DNA of 61,446 bases from Acidithiobacillus sp. (GCA_027365525.1 DAHXMJ010000013.1:1-61446), one strand, 5' to 3'. Counted from the stretch's first letter, positions 9,533 through 19,583 are shown. Translations and numbers: made by a program. The notes: generated from the sequence alone by a model not told the origin.

Positions 9533-11950
9533 CTACATCTGCTCCCAGTTGCCCGCAGCGCGCCGCTCAAAGAGGCTGCCGTCAGGGGCGATTTGAACGA
9601 CTGTTAGCCACCTGTTGTTTACCAGCTGGCCAAGAGCATCGTTACCCGCAATGATGCTGTCCATGACTTCCGCAGGTGCTTCGATGAAGGCGGACAGCCG
9701 CAGGGGTTCGTGCTGCAGGCCGCTGCTGCTGTCTCGCAGGGACTGCTCCGACAGCCCGATGCGCAAATCACCGCCATTACCCTCCAGTACGCCAAGAGTG
9801 CCGCCTACCACGTTGTGGAGTACCTTGTTGCCGCAGCCCTGACGCTGGTTATCGACAATGGAGCCGTAGTACTGGAGGTTGATCCAGTTGGCCACCACCA
9901 GGGGTGCCGTCATGATCAGTGTGAGGACTGCAAAGTCCTGGTCCCTGGCCATGTCGTAATCATGGAGGAAGGTACGCCCAGCAAGATTCATCTCCCGGGT
10001 GCGCCAACGGGGGGCGGCGATAAAGGCTGCATTGCCCGCCAGAGCCCATTCCGGACGTACCTGAGACCAGTCCCGGCCACGGAAGGTCATGTTCCGGACT
10101 ACCGCCTCCGGATCCCGCATGTCGGGCTCCAGACGCAACATCCTTTCCAGCCGGGTGAGACTGGCTGCCTCCTCCAGGGCTTGACGCAGTTGGGCAAGAA
10201 GTCCTGCATCCAGGCGGGGATCATCCATCCCGCCCAAGATCTCGACCCGATCGGTGGTGGTGTCGTGAAGGGCTGGCAGGAAGCAGCAGCTCGGGTCCAG
10301 ATCCCAACCCTTTTCTACCAGGGCCTTGCGTACCTGCGGATCATTGAGGAGGCCAGCAGCTGCCTTCGCATTCACCTCTCCAGTTTGCCCGGCACAGGCG
10401 CCACAATCCAGACCCGCCCGGTGCGGATTGTTGGTGTTGGAACTGCCATGTCCCGCCAGGAGCACGATGGGTGCGACACCGCGGTTCAGGCCCAGGCCTG
10501 TGAGGATAAACTCGGCCATGGCCACCCGTTCCTCCAGGCTCAGGGACGCGGGAAGGACACACCGGAGGCTGGCCCGCTCCGCCGCCGTAAGCCCGGCCTC
10601 ATCCGGTGGCAGGGAGGGCCGGTGCCAGCCCATTGTGTCCGCCAGAAGCCGTCCGATGTAAGAAAGGCCGGCCGTCTCCACAAAGGAAAAACAGGAAGCC
10701 GCAGAAAGCTTGAACTGCTTCCATTCCGCCCCCCGGCGCAAACGTCGGAAGCGGCGCTGGACGATGGGTTCAGGCCCCGCCTCTTCTACGTGGACACTGG
10801 GGTTCAGCAAGACTGGCGTCTGGGTTCTGGGTGCAGGGTCTCCCTGCCGGCGATAGTCCAGTAGCACGCCGAAGAAGCCCGCGAAACCAATGGTATCGAG
10901 GGTGGGCATGACCCCTTCCAGGTGGCGGCGATAGACCTCCGAGCGTACGTCGATACAGAAAGCCGCCTGAACCTGCGGTGGTACCCCTGGAGCACCCTTT
11001 TTTCTGGCTGGATGACGGCGGATACTGGTGGCTACCTGGCGCCGGTAGGCGATCTCCGATGCCCGCAACAGTACTTCCCCACGCCGGGCGTCTTCCAGAT
11101 CCGCACTTTTGTCGTCCACGATCCAGCCCTGGATCTGTTTCCGCCAGCGTTCCAGAACCTCAGGGCGGGCTGTCTGCCGCAAGAGTGCCTCCCACACCAT
11201 ACGGATGGCCAGAAGATCTGCCAGATCCCCATGACTTCCTCCCAGCAATTCTGCCTGCCACAGGAGATAGCGGCACCAGCTGGCCCAGCCACCGATGGAT
11301 TTGAGCAGCACCAGGAGGTAGGCCTCTTCTGCGGGCTGGGGAACCCCCAGGGTTCGCAGCGCCCACAGCCTGGCTTCTGGACCATGGGGCGGCAGTGCGA
11401 GCAGCTGCGACCGGATGCCACGAAGCCCCATGGGTGCGAGACTGCGGTCGCCGAGGGTGTATTGCCGCCAGGAACCAAAGAGGCCAGCCCCGGGATCCTT
11501 GGGAAAAGGCCAGAGGGATTGCCCGCGATCGTAATAGGCCGCAAGGAAATGGCTGATCTGCTCCACCACATACTGAGAGACCGAGGCATGCCCACGCCGG
11601 TCCATCAGTTCCGGCAGGCGCGGCAGGCGCATGGGCAGCTCGGAGGGTTCCCGGAGATAGTCTCTCCATTCCTCTTCCTCTGTACTGAGACCCAGATTTT
11701 CCGCCGCCTTGAGAATATCTGCCATGCCGAGTCTGCCATTTTGGAGAAGATCGGCATACCAGCGCCGATCCATGATGACCCGCTCCCCGACCGTGCCCTG
11801 AAGCTGGGCGGCCACCTCGGCAAAGGGCTGGTCGGCAAACCCCCAGTAGGGATTGACCGCGACAAAGCTGTCCAGGGGCCAGACCGGCGCAATCCGGCGA
11901 ATAACACGATCACAAAGCTGCTCTGGGGACTCCGTGACTGATGCACTCAT
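9533..11950 (-). CDS. dabA: DabA, zinc subunit of inorganic-carbon transporter (DUF2309)
   Basis: DabA is a large carbonic-anhydrase-like subunit that, coupled to the membrane partner DabB, hydrates CO2 one way and accumulates bicarbonate for autotrophy. The product has 805 residues. The presumed zinc and active-site residues are Cys332 and Asp334 (AAFCIDVRSE) and His501 and Cys516 (LAGHGSS, LDCGACAG). No membrane helix is seen, as expected of the cytoplasmic subunit. Its ATG overlaps the dabB stop (ATGA), a sign of tight translational coupling. The LysR gene upstream of dabB is a plausible CO2-responsive regulator. Confidence 0.95.
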   Translation of the reverse strand: MSASVTESPEQLCDRVIRRIAPVWPLDSFVAVNPYWGFADQPFAEVAAQLQGTVGERVIMDRRWYADLLQNGRLGMADILKAAENLGLSTEEEEWRDYLREPSELPMRLPRLPELMDRRGHASVSQYVVEQISHFLAAYYDRGQSLWPFPKDPGAGLFGSWRQYTLGDRSLAPMGLRGIRSQLLALPPHGPEARLWALRTLGVPQPAEEAYLLVLLKSIGGWASWCRYLLWQAELLGGSHGDLADLLAIRMVWEALLRQTARPEVLERWRKQIQGWIVDDKSADLEDARRGEVLLRASEIAYRRQVATSIRRHPARKKGAPGVPPQVQAAFCIDVRSEVYRRHLEGVMPTLDTIGFAGFFGVLLDYRRQGDPAPRTQTPVLLNPSVHVEEAGPEPIVQRRFRRLRRGAEWKQFKLSAASCFSFVETAGLSYIGRLLADTMGWHRPSLPPDEAGLTAAERASLRCVLPASLSLEERVAMAEFILTGLGLNRGVAPIVLLAGHGSSNTNNPHRAGLDCGACAGQTGEVNAKAAAGLLNDPQVRKALVEKGWDLDPSCCFLPALHDTTTDRVEILGGMDDPRLDAGLLAQLRQALEEAASLTRLERMLRLEPDMRDPEAVVRNMTFRGRDWSQVRPEWALAGNAAFIAAPRWRTREMNLAGRTFLHDYDMARDQDFAVLTLIMTAPLVVANWINLQYYGSIVDNQRQGCGNKVLHNVVGGTLGVLEGNGGDLRIGLSEQSLRDSSSGLQHEPLRLSAFIEAPAEVMDSIIAGNDALGQLVNNRWLTVVQIAPDGSLFERRAAGNWEQM

Positions 11951-13641
11951 TGGACACCTCCTGAATTTATGGAAACTTCCTGGTTACGGGCCACAGACTC
12001 CAGTGATTCGAGAGCCAGATTTTTACGGGGGAGCCTGATGCCCACCTTTTCCGACCAGAAGCGGTGCGAGAACTGATCCACCCAGTAATCGACATACAGG
12101 CCGTTATAAAGGTGCGTAAAGAAGGCCAACTGCAGGCTGCGGGGCAATTGGGCCCGCCCTGGACCCTGCAGCCAGCTGATGAGCAGGAAGCTGACCGCCG
12201 CCAGCACCACAAGACCCAGGTAGGGGCCACTGACGGGTTCCACCAGGCTTGCCAGATCACCCGCAAAACCCCACACAAAGAGGGTATGCAGAATGAGGTA
12301 GAGAAAACCCATGCCTGTAGCGACCCCCAGGGCCGCAATCCGATCGGCCAGGGCATCAAACTGGAACCCTTTGACCAGAATCTGGGAAACTGCCACTGCG
12401 ACGATGACCACCAAAGCAATCCAGACGGGATCACGGAGCGGGTTCACCCCGAAAGCCCAGGAACCTCCACCGGAGATGGCCACTCCGAGAAAGACCGCGG
12501 CTATCCAGGATACCATGCCAGGAACTTTCTTCCCCCCCGGCGGAACCTGCCGAAGCTGGTCCGTGACACTGCCCGAGGACAGGAAGGCGTGTGCCTTGTA
12601 GAGTGAGTGTCCGATCAGGTGCAGGAGCGCCAGAGGAAAGAGTCCGAGCCCCAACTCCAGGGACATGAATCCCAGCTGCGCCGTTGTGGACCAGGCCAGC
12701 ATGGACTTGATGGCCGTCTGGGTGGTCATGACCAGGGAAGCGATGACTACGGTCAGAAGGCCAACCGCACCCAGACAGAGCAAAGCATCGGGTTCCCGGA
12801 CCAGAAGAGGACTTGTGCGCAGGGCGATGATGGCACCGCTATAGACAACACCAGCATGCATGAGGGCCGAAACAGGTGTAGGTGCCTCCATGACCTGAAT
12901 CAGCCAGCCCTGGAAAGGGAAGTGGGCACTCTTCAGAATCACCGCCCCTACGATCAGCCAGACCGCTATCTGCAGGGAAACCGGCAGACTGTCCGCCCGC
13001 GCCGCAAACTGGCGGATGGCAGAAAACTGCAGACTTCCTACACCCTGACCGACGAGGACAGTAGCCAGCACCAGGAACAGGTCTGCCGTCCGGCTAAAAA
13101 TGGACTTCTTGTGCGCCGCCATGATGGCCTTGGGCCGATCACCATAAAACTTGAGCAGCTTGTGCAGGCTGAAACCCGTGGCGATGATCCCCAGAGTAAA
13201 GAGACCGATATTGCCGGCGATCACCACCAGCAGGAAAAATCCACCGGTGAAGGCCAGCAGCCGGGAAAAACGCGCCTGCTCGGGATCTCCATCCAGATAC
13301 TGGACGCTGTACTGGGCAATCATGACGATGACGAAGGACACCAGGGTCGCCAGGACCAGGGTCAGTCCGTTGACAGCAATGGACAGGGGCAGGCTGAAAC
13401 CAAGACCCGGAAGAAACAGCTTCACCAGATCCAGACTGGTCTGCGTGCCAAAAAAGAAGCTGAGATCGGCGGCCAAAGCCGCCACGAGTGCGATAATAGC
13501 CGCCCAGCGTACCCGATTGCGGGTGCCCAGGGCCGAATGGCGGGTCGCCCGCACTCCCGGCAGGGCAGCCAGAAGCAGCCCTGCCGGCATCAGCGCCAGG
13601 AATGCACCCGTGAGCCACGAAGTGGAAAGTATGGGATTCAT
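11947..13641 (-). CDS. dabB: DabB, NuoL-like membrane subunit of inorganic-carbon transporter
   Basis: A 564-residue, very hydrophobic protein of the proton-conducting transporter (NuoL/MrpA) family, with about 14 membrane helices. It keeps the antiporter-type lysine and histidine helices (KSAHFPFQGWL, MHAGVVYSG, HLIGHSLYKAHAFL). In the Dab system this subunit is thought to couple cation flow to CO2 hydration by DabA. GAGGAGG precedes ATG 13641; an in-frame ATG at 13686 has no such site. It could be mistaken for an NADH dehydrogenase subunit, but the overlapping dabA settles the role. Confidence 0.94.
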   Translation of the reverse strand: MNPILSTSWLTGAFLALMPAGLLLAALPGVRATRHSALGTRNRVRWAAIIALVAALAADLSFFFGTQTSLDLVKLFLPGLGFSLPLSIAVNGLTLVLATLVSFVIVMIAQYSVQYLDGDPEQARFSRLLAFTGGFFLLVVIAGNIGLFTLGIIATGFSLHKLLKFYGDRPKAIMAAHKKSIFSRTADLFLVLATVLVGQGVGSLQFSAIRQFAARADSLPVSLQIAVWLIVGAVILKSAHFPFQGWLIQVMEAPTPVSALMHAGVVYSGAIIALRTSPLLVREPDALLCLGAVGLLTVVIASLVMTTQTAIKSMLAWSTTAQLGFMSLELGLGLFPLALLHLIGHSLYKAHAFLSSGSVTDQLRQVPPGGKKVPGMVSWIAAVFLGVAISGGGSWAFGVNPLRDPVWIALVVIVAVAVSQILVKGFQFDALADRIAALGVATGMGFLYLILHTLFVWGFAGDLASLVEPVSGPYLGLVVLAAVSFLLISWLQGPGRAQLPRSLQLAFFTHLYNGLYVDYWVDQFSHRFWSEKVGIRLPRKNLALESLESVARNQEVSINSGGVQ

Positions 13642-13810
13642 AGCTGCCTCCTCAGATGATGTAACTGAGGAAGACTGTAAAAGCACGACAGAATTTATTC
13701 CAATTGATAATTACAATCTGTCACATTTATTTTTTTAAATACATCATTGATTGCCCATTTCCATGCGCAGGGTTGCATCAGAATCTGCGGCTGGAAAAAT
13801 ACGGAATCCT

Positions 13811-14785
13811 TCAGATGTATCTCGAAAGATCGGGCCACAAGTCCACAAGGCGGCGGGTGATAAAATCCTCCTGGGAAATGGAGAACTCCAGAAATTTCTG
13901 CGCCGTCAGGGATAGACGCTTGCCGCGGGGATAAACCAGATACCACTTGCGCAGAATGGGAAAACCTTCAACATCCAGAACCTGAATCGGCCCGCTGGTT
14001 CCCTCCAGGGCCAGGGAATGAATGGAAAGAATGGAAATCCCCAGTCCACTGGCAATGGCATGCTTGATGGCTTCGTTGCTACCCAGCTCCATAATCACGT
14101 TTGGCCTGAGACGATTCTCCCCAAAGAGCCGGAGATAGGCATGGCGTGTGCCGGAACCTGGCTCGCGAATGAGAAAAGGCGCATCGGCTATGGCAGCCAG
14201 CGGCAGGGGCGCAGGTTTCTGGGCGAGGGGATGGCCACGCTGGGCCATGACCGTGAGCGGGTTAAGGGCAAAGGGGGTAGCCTCTACGTTAACATCCTCC
14301 TCGGGAACCTGGCCCATGACATAAAGGTCGTCTTCATTGTTCTGGATACGCGTGATGATCTCGTCACGGTTGCTCACTTTCATCGCAAACTCGATGCCTG
14401 GAAAGCGCTGACCGAAGGCTGCCAGAAGCTCCGGCGCGATATATTTGGCGGTGGTGACGACCCCTAGACGCAACTTGCCCCGTCGCAAACCCTTGCGATC
14501 AGCGATTTGAGTATCCAGATTCTCGAAAATCGCGAAAAATTCCCGGCAGGCCACAAAAAGATCCTGGCCTGCACCCGTTGGCCGAATCTCCCTGCCCACC
14601 TGTTCGAACAGCGGAAGTCCAACGGTTTCCCCCAGTTTTTTCATCTGGATAGAAATCGTTGGCTGTGCGAGGAAAAGCTCATCTGCCGCCCTGGTAAAAC
14701 TCCCGTGGTGAATGACTGCAGCAAATATCTGCAGCTGACGAAAGGTGACGTTCCGCAGTAGCGGTTTAAAACCTGCTGTTTTCAC
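13811..14785 (-). CDS. LysR-family regulator, CbbR-like
   Basis: 324 residues. The winged HTH (residues 12-70) contains FTRAADELFLAQPTISIQMKKLGE, with the effector domain from about residue 95. The sequence resembles CbbR regulators of carbon-fixation genes. It is upstream of dabB on the same strand with 169 bases between, where the dab promoter should lie; that gap is AT-rich and holds CAATTG-centred T-N11-A patterns of the LysR type. The apparent start is GTG 14785, with GGA about 8 bases before it. Direct control of dabBA is an inference from position. Confidence 0.88.
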   Translation of the reverse strand: MKTAGFKPLLRNVTFRQLQIFAAVIHHGSFTRAADELFLAQPTISIQMKKLGETVGLPLFEQVGREIRPTGAGQDLFVACREFFAIFENLDTQIADRKGLRRGKLRLGVVTTAKYIAPELLAAFGQRFPGIEFAMKVSNRDEIITRIQNNEDDLYVMGQVPEEDVNVEATPFALNPLTVMAQRGHPLAQKPAPLPLAAIADAPFLIREPGSGTRHAYLRLFGENRLRPNVIMELGSNEAIKHAIASGLGISILSIHSLALEGTSGPIQVLDVEGFPILRKWYLVYPRGKRLSLTAQKFLEFSISQEDFITRRLVDLWPDLSRYI

Positions 14786-15221
14786 TTGGAATCCGACCAG
14801 TTTTCCTTGACATGCTGCGCTGCTAAGGCTTCAAGCCATCTTGACCTGTGCATTCTGCCTTTAATGCCTGTCATGGCATAGAGGGTGGAGAATGCCGGAC
14901 ATGACTGGCGGTCTTGCCAGCCTGCGCCCAGAAAGGCCTGCGACGGACTCGCAGCTTACATATGGCTCTCTGTCCTGTCCGGATACCGCTTCAGCAACGG
15001 CATGGAATGGCAGTCCCAGAACAAGTACCCAAGCCGTCCACCACCCGCCTGTTCTGGGTGGTTCAGCACGTGGCAGACAAACATGGGGGGTTGGAGGCCC
15101 CGCGCCGGTAGACGGATGCTGCCGAAGCCGAAACCAGCGCAAGGGGTACCATGGCTGGACTGAAAGAGCCGGTTTCACGGGGAGCCGTACGCGCCAGAAA
15201 CGGCAGAAGTGTAGCCTGTAG
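14786..15221. other. 436-bp region without recognised gene
   Basis: GC-rich DNA between the LysR gene and the efflux operon. Short frames exist but none with convincing product or ribosome-binding site. The stretch 15165-15215 can fold (GCCGGTTTC against GAAACGGC with one bulge). It may be a relic of a mobile or structured RNA element, but I cannot identify it. Confidence 0.3.
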
Positions 15222-16403
15222 TCAGGAGTTGGCACGGATGATTCCTGCCGCCAGCTTCTCGGCTTTCCTGAGCTCACGGATATGGATTTCCGTGACATAG
15301 TCCCGTACCGGGGTGGCCGTAAGTGGCTGGAGTACGGAGCGGCCGGATGGCCGCAACCGGATATGCACAACCATGGAGAGACCCGGGCGTAGCGGATGGA
15401 CCTGCAGTTCCCGCCGCGGGAGAGAGATTCGTACCGGAACCCGCTCCACAATGTGGATGTAGTTGCCCGTGGAGTTCTCTGGCGGAAGTATGCTGAAGGC
15501 ACTCCCGGCACCCGGGGTGAGTCCCTCCACCACGCCATGGTAGCAGACCCGGCTACCATAATAGTCACTGGTCAGCGTGACCGGCTGCCCTGGACGGACC
15601 TGTGCCATGTCTGTTTCCCGGACATTGGCGACAACCCAGAGATGCCCCAGGGGGACGATGGAAAACAGATTTTCCCCAGGATGCACGACAAGTCCCGGAT
15701 CAGCGGTTCTCCGGGTCAGGTAGCCTGCCACAGGTGCACGGATGAGGCGCCGCTGCCACCGGATATCAGCATTTTCCAGTGCCGCCGCAGCCCTGCGCAC
15801 CAGTGGATTCCCAGCGACCGTCGTTCCAGAAACCAGGGATGCGGCGGCCTGCATGGCGGCCCGGGTCGCAGCCATTTCAGCGCGGGCCGCACGGAGGTTC
15901 TGGCGGGTATTCACCACCCGGAGAAGTGGGATGGCACCACCAGGCAGGGATTTCCGGTAATGCCGGAGGTCCATTGCAAGTTTCTGCAGCCGTGCCTCCT
16001 GTGCCGCTTCCGCATAGTGTAGCTGGAGGACACGGGCAAAATCCCTGCGGACCCCGCGCACCACAGCTCCCAGGGTCGCCTCCCTGTGCCGCAGCCGCAG
16101 CCGGGCCCGGCTGCCCTGCAGTTCGGCAAGCACCTGGCCGGCACGGACGTATTCCGTGTCCTCTGCAAGAACCCTGTGCAGCGTCCCCAGGGTCAGGTTC
16201 TGGACAGGAATGATGTTGCCCTGAACATAGGCATCGCTGGTCGTCACGACCAGACGGCCCTCGTACCACCACCAGACGGCCCAGGCCAGAACAGCCAGAA
16301 GCACGGGGAACGCAATGAGCAGGAGCAGACGCCTGCGCTGTTTCTCCGGGGAAAACGGGGGGAAATCCCATGGGCTGGCATTCGGGCAGACTGGCCTGGT
16401 CAC
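15222..16403 (-). CDS. HlyD/EmrA-family membrane fusion protein
   Basis: Periplasmic adaptor of a tripartite efflux pump, bridging inner-membrane MFS transporter and outer-membrane channel. The 393 residues start with a cytoplasmic tail and one membrane helix (about 26-47), then the lipoyl-like half (VQNLTLGTLHRVL), a coiled-coil hairpin (about 100-215) and beta-barrel repeats (RAPVAGYL, VVANVRETDMAQVRPGQPV). The start codon appears to be GTG 16403 after GAGGAAATAACC. It begins 2 bases after the stop of the outer-membrane gene, so the three pump genes form one operon. Confidence 0.93.
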   Translation of the reverse strand: MTRPVCPNASPWDFPPFSPEKQRRRLLLLIAFPVLLAVLAWAVWWWYEGRLVVTTSDAYVQGNIIPVQNLTLGTLHRVLAEDTEYVRAGQVLAELQGSRARLRLRHREATLGAVVRGVRRDFARVLQLHYAEAAQEARLQKLAMDLRHYRKSLPGGAIPLLRVVNTRQNLRAARAEMAATRAAMQAAASLVSGTTVAGNPLVRRAAAALENADIRWQRRLIRAPVAGYLTRRTADPGLVVHPGENLFSIVPLGHLWVVANVRETDMAQVRPGQPVTLTSDYYGSRVCYHGVVEGLTPGAGSAFSILPPENSTGNYIHIVERVPVRISLPRRELQVHPLRPGLSMVVHIRLRPSGRSVLQPLTATPVRDYVTEIHIRELRKAEKLAAGIIRANS

Positions 16404-16405
16404 GG

Positions 16406-17914
16406 TTATTTCCTCTCCTGTTTCGGATGGTTCTGCTCTGGCAAGACATAGCCCCCCCCCAGATCGGTTTCAAGACCGGCCCACGCCTCTGCGTCTGCCG
16501 CCTGCAGGACTGCCAGATGTTGCCCGATCCTCGCAATGGTGGCCTGGGACCGCAGCGGTGCCAGCCTGCTGCGGATTCCGCTGTCGTAGGCAGTAACAGC
16601 CAGATGGGCCATATGGTTCGCAGCGGCAGCCGACCGCTCCTGTGCCCTCAGCTGCCGGTTTACCTCCTGCCACCGGCTGAGGGCATTGGCCACCTGCTGT
16701 ACGGCCCGCAGCAACACCCTGCGATAATGGTCCCCGGCTGCCTGGTAGCGGGCATTCTGTGCCTTCAGCCGTGAACGCAGTGCATGCCCCTCGAAAATGG
16801 GAAGCGTAATCTCCGGACCCACGGCATGTGCCAGATTGCCTGGACTGAAAAGGTCTCCAAGATGGATGCTGTTCCAGCCAGAAAAGAGTGCCAGGTTTAC
16901 GTCCGGATAGAAAGCCGCCCTGGCGGCCCCCACGCGTGCTGCTGCGGATTCCATCTCCCACCGGGCCGCTGCAATATCGGGCCGGTGCAGCACTAGACGC
17001 AGGGGAAGATCCAAAGGAAGGGCCATCCGGGCGGGGGGGCTCCAGCGGGCGGCAGAAATCCGCTCCCCCCAGTCTGGTCCCTGTCCCACCAGACGGGCCA
17101 GAATGTGGCGTTCACAGGCAACCGATTCCCGCAGGGCAGCCACTTCCTGCCGGCTTTCCATTACGGCCTCTTCCCGGGCATAGCTGTTGTGGGCTGAGGC
17201 AATGCCAGAATCCAGGCGGATCTGCTCAATCTGCCAGAGTGACCTTTCCAGCTCCTCCCGGCGTACCTCCTGCCGCAGCTGCTGTGCGTCACCGAGCAGC
17301 GCGAAATAATGCATGGCCACATCCCGGGACAGCAGCAGGCGGGCTTCGGCGTGGTCCGCCCTGGCGACCTGCCAGGACGCCAGGGCCGCCCGCAGCCGGT
17401 ACCGGTCCTGCCCCCAGAGATCCATATGGTAGTGGACGACCAGGGGATCCAGTTCCCCATACAGGTTTTCCGTACCGTTGGCCGCCGTATGCAGACCCTG
17501 CCGCGAGAAATACTGTTCGGTCAGGTCGGCCTGCGCATGAAAATGGGGAAACAGCCGGGCATCTGCCTGGCCGGCGGCCGCACTGGCAGCAAGAATCCGC
17601 GCGCCCGCCTCCCGGAGGCCTGGGCTCCCAAGGAGGGCCTTGTGCATCAGGAGATCCAGACCGTGAAGACCAGCGGCCTTCCACCAGTCCCGCCCAGGCC
17701 AGACGCCAGACATCGTCATTGCCCTTCCCTGTTCCAGCGCCAGGGTTTTGGCCATCCCCGTGCGGTCCGAAGGGACAGCCTGCGGCAGAAGGTGGGGAAG
17801 ACGGGCACAACCGTCCAGAAGCAGGACCACGGCCAGAAAGGAAATCCAGGGGTAGGGAAGAAACCGCCGTTTTCCGGACGGAAACGGCCACAGGACCGGG
17901 AAACCTTTCCTCAT
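16406..17914 (-). CDS. TolC/NodT-type outer-membrane efflux lipoprotein
   Basis: Outer-membrane channel of the pump. A signal sequence with lipobox LLLDGC (Cys about residue 36) marks a lipoprotein. The remaining body shows the duplicated TolC-type helical repeats, including LHRPDIAAARWEMESAAARVGAARAAFYPDVNL and the closing SRWQEVNRQLRAQERSAAAANH region. Length 502 residues is normal. Its ATG overlaps the MFS stop (ATGA), indicating coupling. Substrate is unknown. Confidence 0.92.
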   Translation of the reverse strand: MRKGFPVLWPFPSGKRRFLPYPWISFLAVVLLLDGCARLPHLLPQAVPSDRTGMAKTLALEQGRAMTMSGVWPGRDWWKAAGLHGLDLLMHKALLGSPGLREAGARILAASAAAGQADARLFPHFHAQADLTEQYFSRQGLHTAANGTENLYGELDPLVVHYHMDLWGQDRYRLRAALASWQVARADHAEARLLLSRDVAMHYFALLGDAQQLRQEVRREELERSLWQIEQIRLDSGIASAHNSYAREEAVMESRQEVAALRESVACERHILARLVGQGPDWGERISAARWSPPARMALPLDLPLRLVLHRPDIAAARWEMESAAARVGAARAAFYPDVNLALFSGWNSIHLGDLFSPGNLAHAVGPEITLPIFEGHALRSRLKAQNARYQAAGDHYRRVLLRAVQQVANALSRWQEVNRQLRAQERSAAAANHMAHLAVTAYDSGIRSRLAPLRSQATIARIGQHLAVLQAADAEAWAGLETDLGGGYVLPEQNHPKQERK

Positions 17915-19566
17915 GGTTCCACCAGCTCCTCCAGGGACTGCTGGCTGCGGGTGTCCTTCCGGGCTACCTGGGCCTTTTCAGGCCGTGCCAGCAGAAGCAG
18001 CAGGCAAAGAGCAGAACATGCCCAGCCCGCACACCAGAATACCTCGCTGAAAGACAGGAGGGCTGCATGATAGCTGATGCTCCGTGCGAGAACGAGCCTG
18101 GCTGCGGGAGGAGCCATCCCGGTACTGCTTTCCAGCCCCCTCTGGGCCAGCTGGAACTGCGTGGCTGCCTGTGCCCCATCCTCCACCAGAAAATGGTGGT
18201 GCAGCACGTTCCGCCGCTCCCAGAAGGCTGCAACCAGGGGGATGCCCATGGCCTGGCCTGTGCTGCGCAAAAAATTCAGGAAGGCGGCCCCACGCATTTC
18301 CATGGGCTTTTCCAGCCCTGCCAGGCCAATGGTCACGAACGGTGGGAACAGTGTGCCCAGGAAAGCCCCCAGCAGCAGGGGGGGCCAAAACAGGGCATCT
18401 GGCGAGGGCTGCCGGCTGCAGGAGGCAATCCAGAAACTGCCAAAGGCAAATCCCAGCAGGGCAGGCACCCCGAGAAAACGTGGATCCAGTCGCTGGAGAT
18501 AGTGGTGGGTGAGCATGGACCCGACCTTGGACAGGACCGCCATGGGCAGCAGGGACAGGCCAACCAGAAAAGCCGTATAGCCAAAGGACAGCTGGAACTG
18601 CACAACGTAAAGGGCCAGGGTACCCTGAAAGCACAGTGCCGCGAGGAACAGTCCGGAAGCGGCCACGGCAAAATTCCGCCGTCGCAGCAGATCCAGGGCA
18701 AGAAAGGAACCGGGCCTGTTCCAGGAGCAGACGCCAAAGTAAAGGATACCTGCGGTTCCTCCCACCAGAAGTGCCGTGATGGTCGGAGAATGCAGCCAGT
18801 CCCGCATGGTGCCGAGATTAAGGGCCGACTGCCATGCACCCACCCCGAACACCAGCAGCAGCAGTCCCAGGACATCCAGGCGGGGCCGCGGAACTGCATC
18901 TGGCCGGGGTTTCTGCTCCCGCAGCAGGAGGGCGAGGGACACTGCCACCACCATGGCCACAGGGACATTGAGGCGGAACAGCCAGCGCCATCCCGGAAAA
19001 TCGCCCATCCACCCCCCAACCGCCGGGCCCAGCGAAAACGGTGCGACGGAGGCTGCCCCCCAGAGGGTCAGGCCGATGTTTTTCCGTGCAGGGGAATAGT
19101 GCCGGAGGATCACCGGCAGTGACAGCGGCAGTGTCATCCCGCCGGTCAGACCCTGTGCAATTCGTGCAGCCAGAAACCAGCCATATCCGGCCGTATCTGC
19201 TGCCACCGCCGACGCTCCGGCAAAACCCAGGAAAGCCAGCAGCAGTCCCCGCCTTTCTCCCAACAGGCCTGAATACCAGGAGGCCAGGGGAAAGGCAAAG
19301 GCCATAGCCCAGAAAAAATCGTCCTGGGTCCAGTCCACATAGGCAGGGTTGACTCCCAGACTGCCCGCTACCCGGGGAATCATCGGCAGGTAGGCACCCG
19401 TATTGAACAGCACCAGGAAATGGCCGACGCCGATGGTGCCCAGCAGCAGGAACGCCTCAAGACCGGCACCCTTCCCTGCAGCCGGACCAGGATCACGATT
19501 TGCGAGCACTTTCCCCTTTCCCTGCCAGATTCCCCCAGACAGGGCAGGAGAGTAGAAAGTACGCAT
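17911..19566 (-). CDS. DHA2/EmrB-type MFS efflux transporter
   Basis: Inner-membrane drug:proton antiporter of the 14-helix MFS class. About 550 residues with helices from residue 37 on, the motif GGMTLPLSLPVIL in helix 5, GPAVGGWMGDFPGWRWLFRLNVP and a late loop typical of EmrB. It heads the pump operon. ATG 19566 is used here but lacks a clear ribosome-binding site; GTG 19509, in the same frame after AGGGGAAA, is an alternative and still precedes the first helix. A Fur-box match lies 18-36 bases upstream of ATG 19566, so iron control is likely. The substrate could be a siderophore-like or toxic compound. Confidence 0.92.
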   Translation of the reverse strand: MRTFYSPALSGGIWQGKGKVLANRDPGPAAGKGAGLEAFLLLGTIGVGHFLVLFNTGAYLPMIPRVAGSLGVNPAYVDWTQDDFFWAMAFAFPLASWYSGLLGERRGLLLAFLGFAGASAVAADTAGYGWFLAARIAQGLTGGMTLPLSLPVILRHYSPARKNIGLTLWGAASVAPFSLGPAVGGWMGDFPGWRWLFRLNVPVAMVVAVSLALLLREQKPRPDAVPRPRLDVLGLLLLVFGVGAWQSALNLGTMRDWLHSPTITALLVGGTAGILYFGVCSWNRPGSFLALDLLRRRNFAVAASGLFLAALCFQGTLALYVVQFQLSFGYTAFLVGLSLLPMAVLSKVGSMLTHHYLQRLDPRFLGVPALLGFAFGSFWIASCSRQPSPDALFWPPLLLGAFLGTLFPPFVTIGLAGLEKPMEMRGAAFLNFLRSTGQAMGIPLVAAFWERRNVLHHHFLVEDGAQAATQFQLAQRGLESSTGMAPPAARLVLARSISYHAALLSFSEVFWCAGWACSALCLLLLLARPEKAQVARKDTRSQQSLEELVEP

Positions 19567-19583
19567 CCATAAATCAAATCGGT

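Noticed and set aside
14885-15220. A group II intron fragment
   Set aside because: A few bases resemble conserved intron stretches, but no domain V hairpin or reverse-transcriptase sequence is present.
16888-19122. A 744-codon open frame on the plus strand
   Set aside because: It is antisense to the well-supported efflux genes, Pro/Gly/Gln-rich and without any family motif; a by-product of GC-rich coding.
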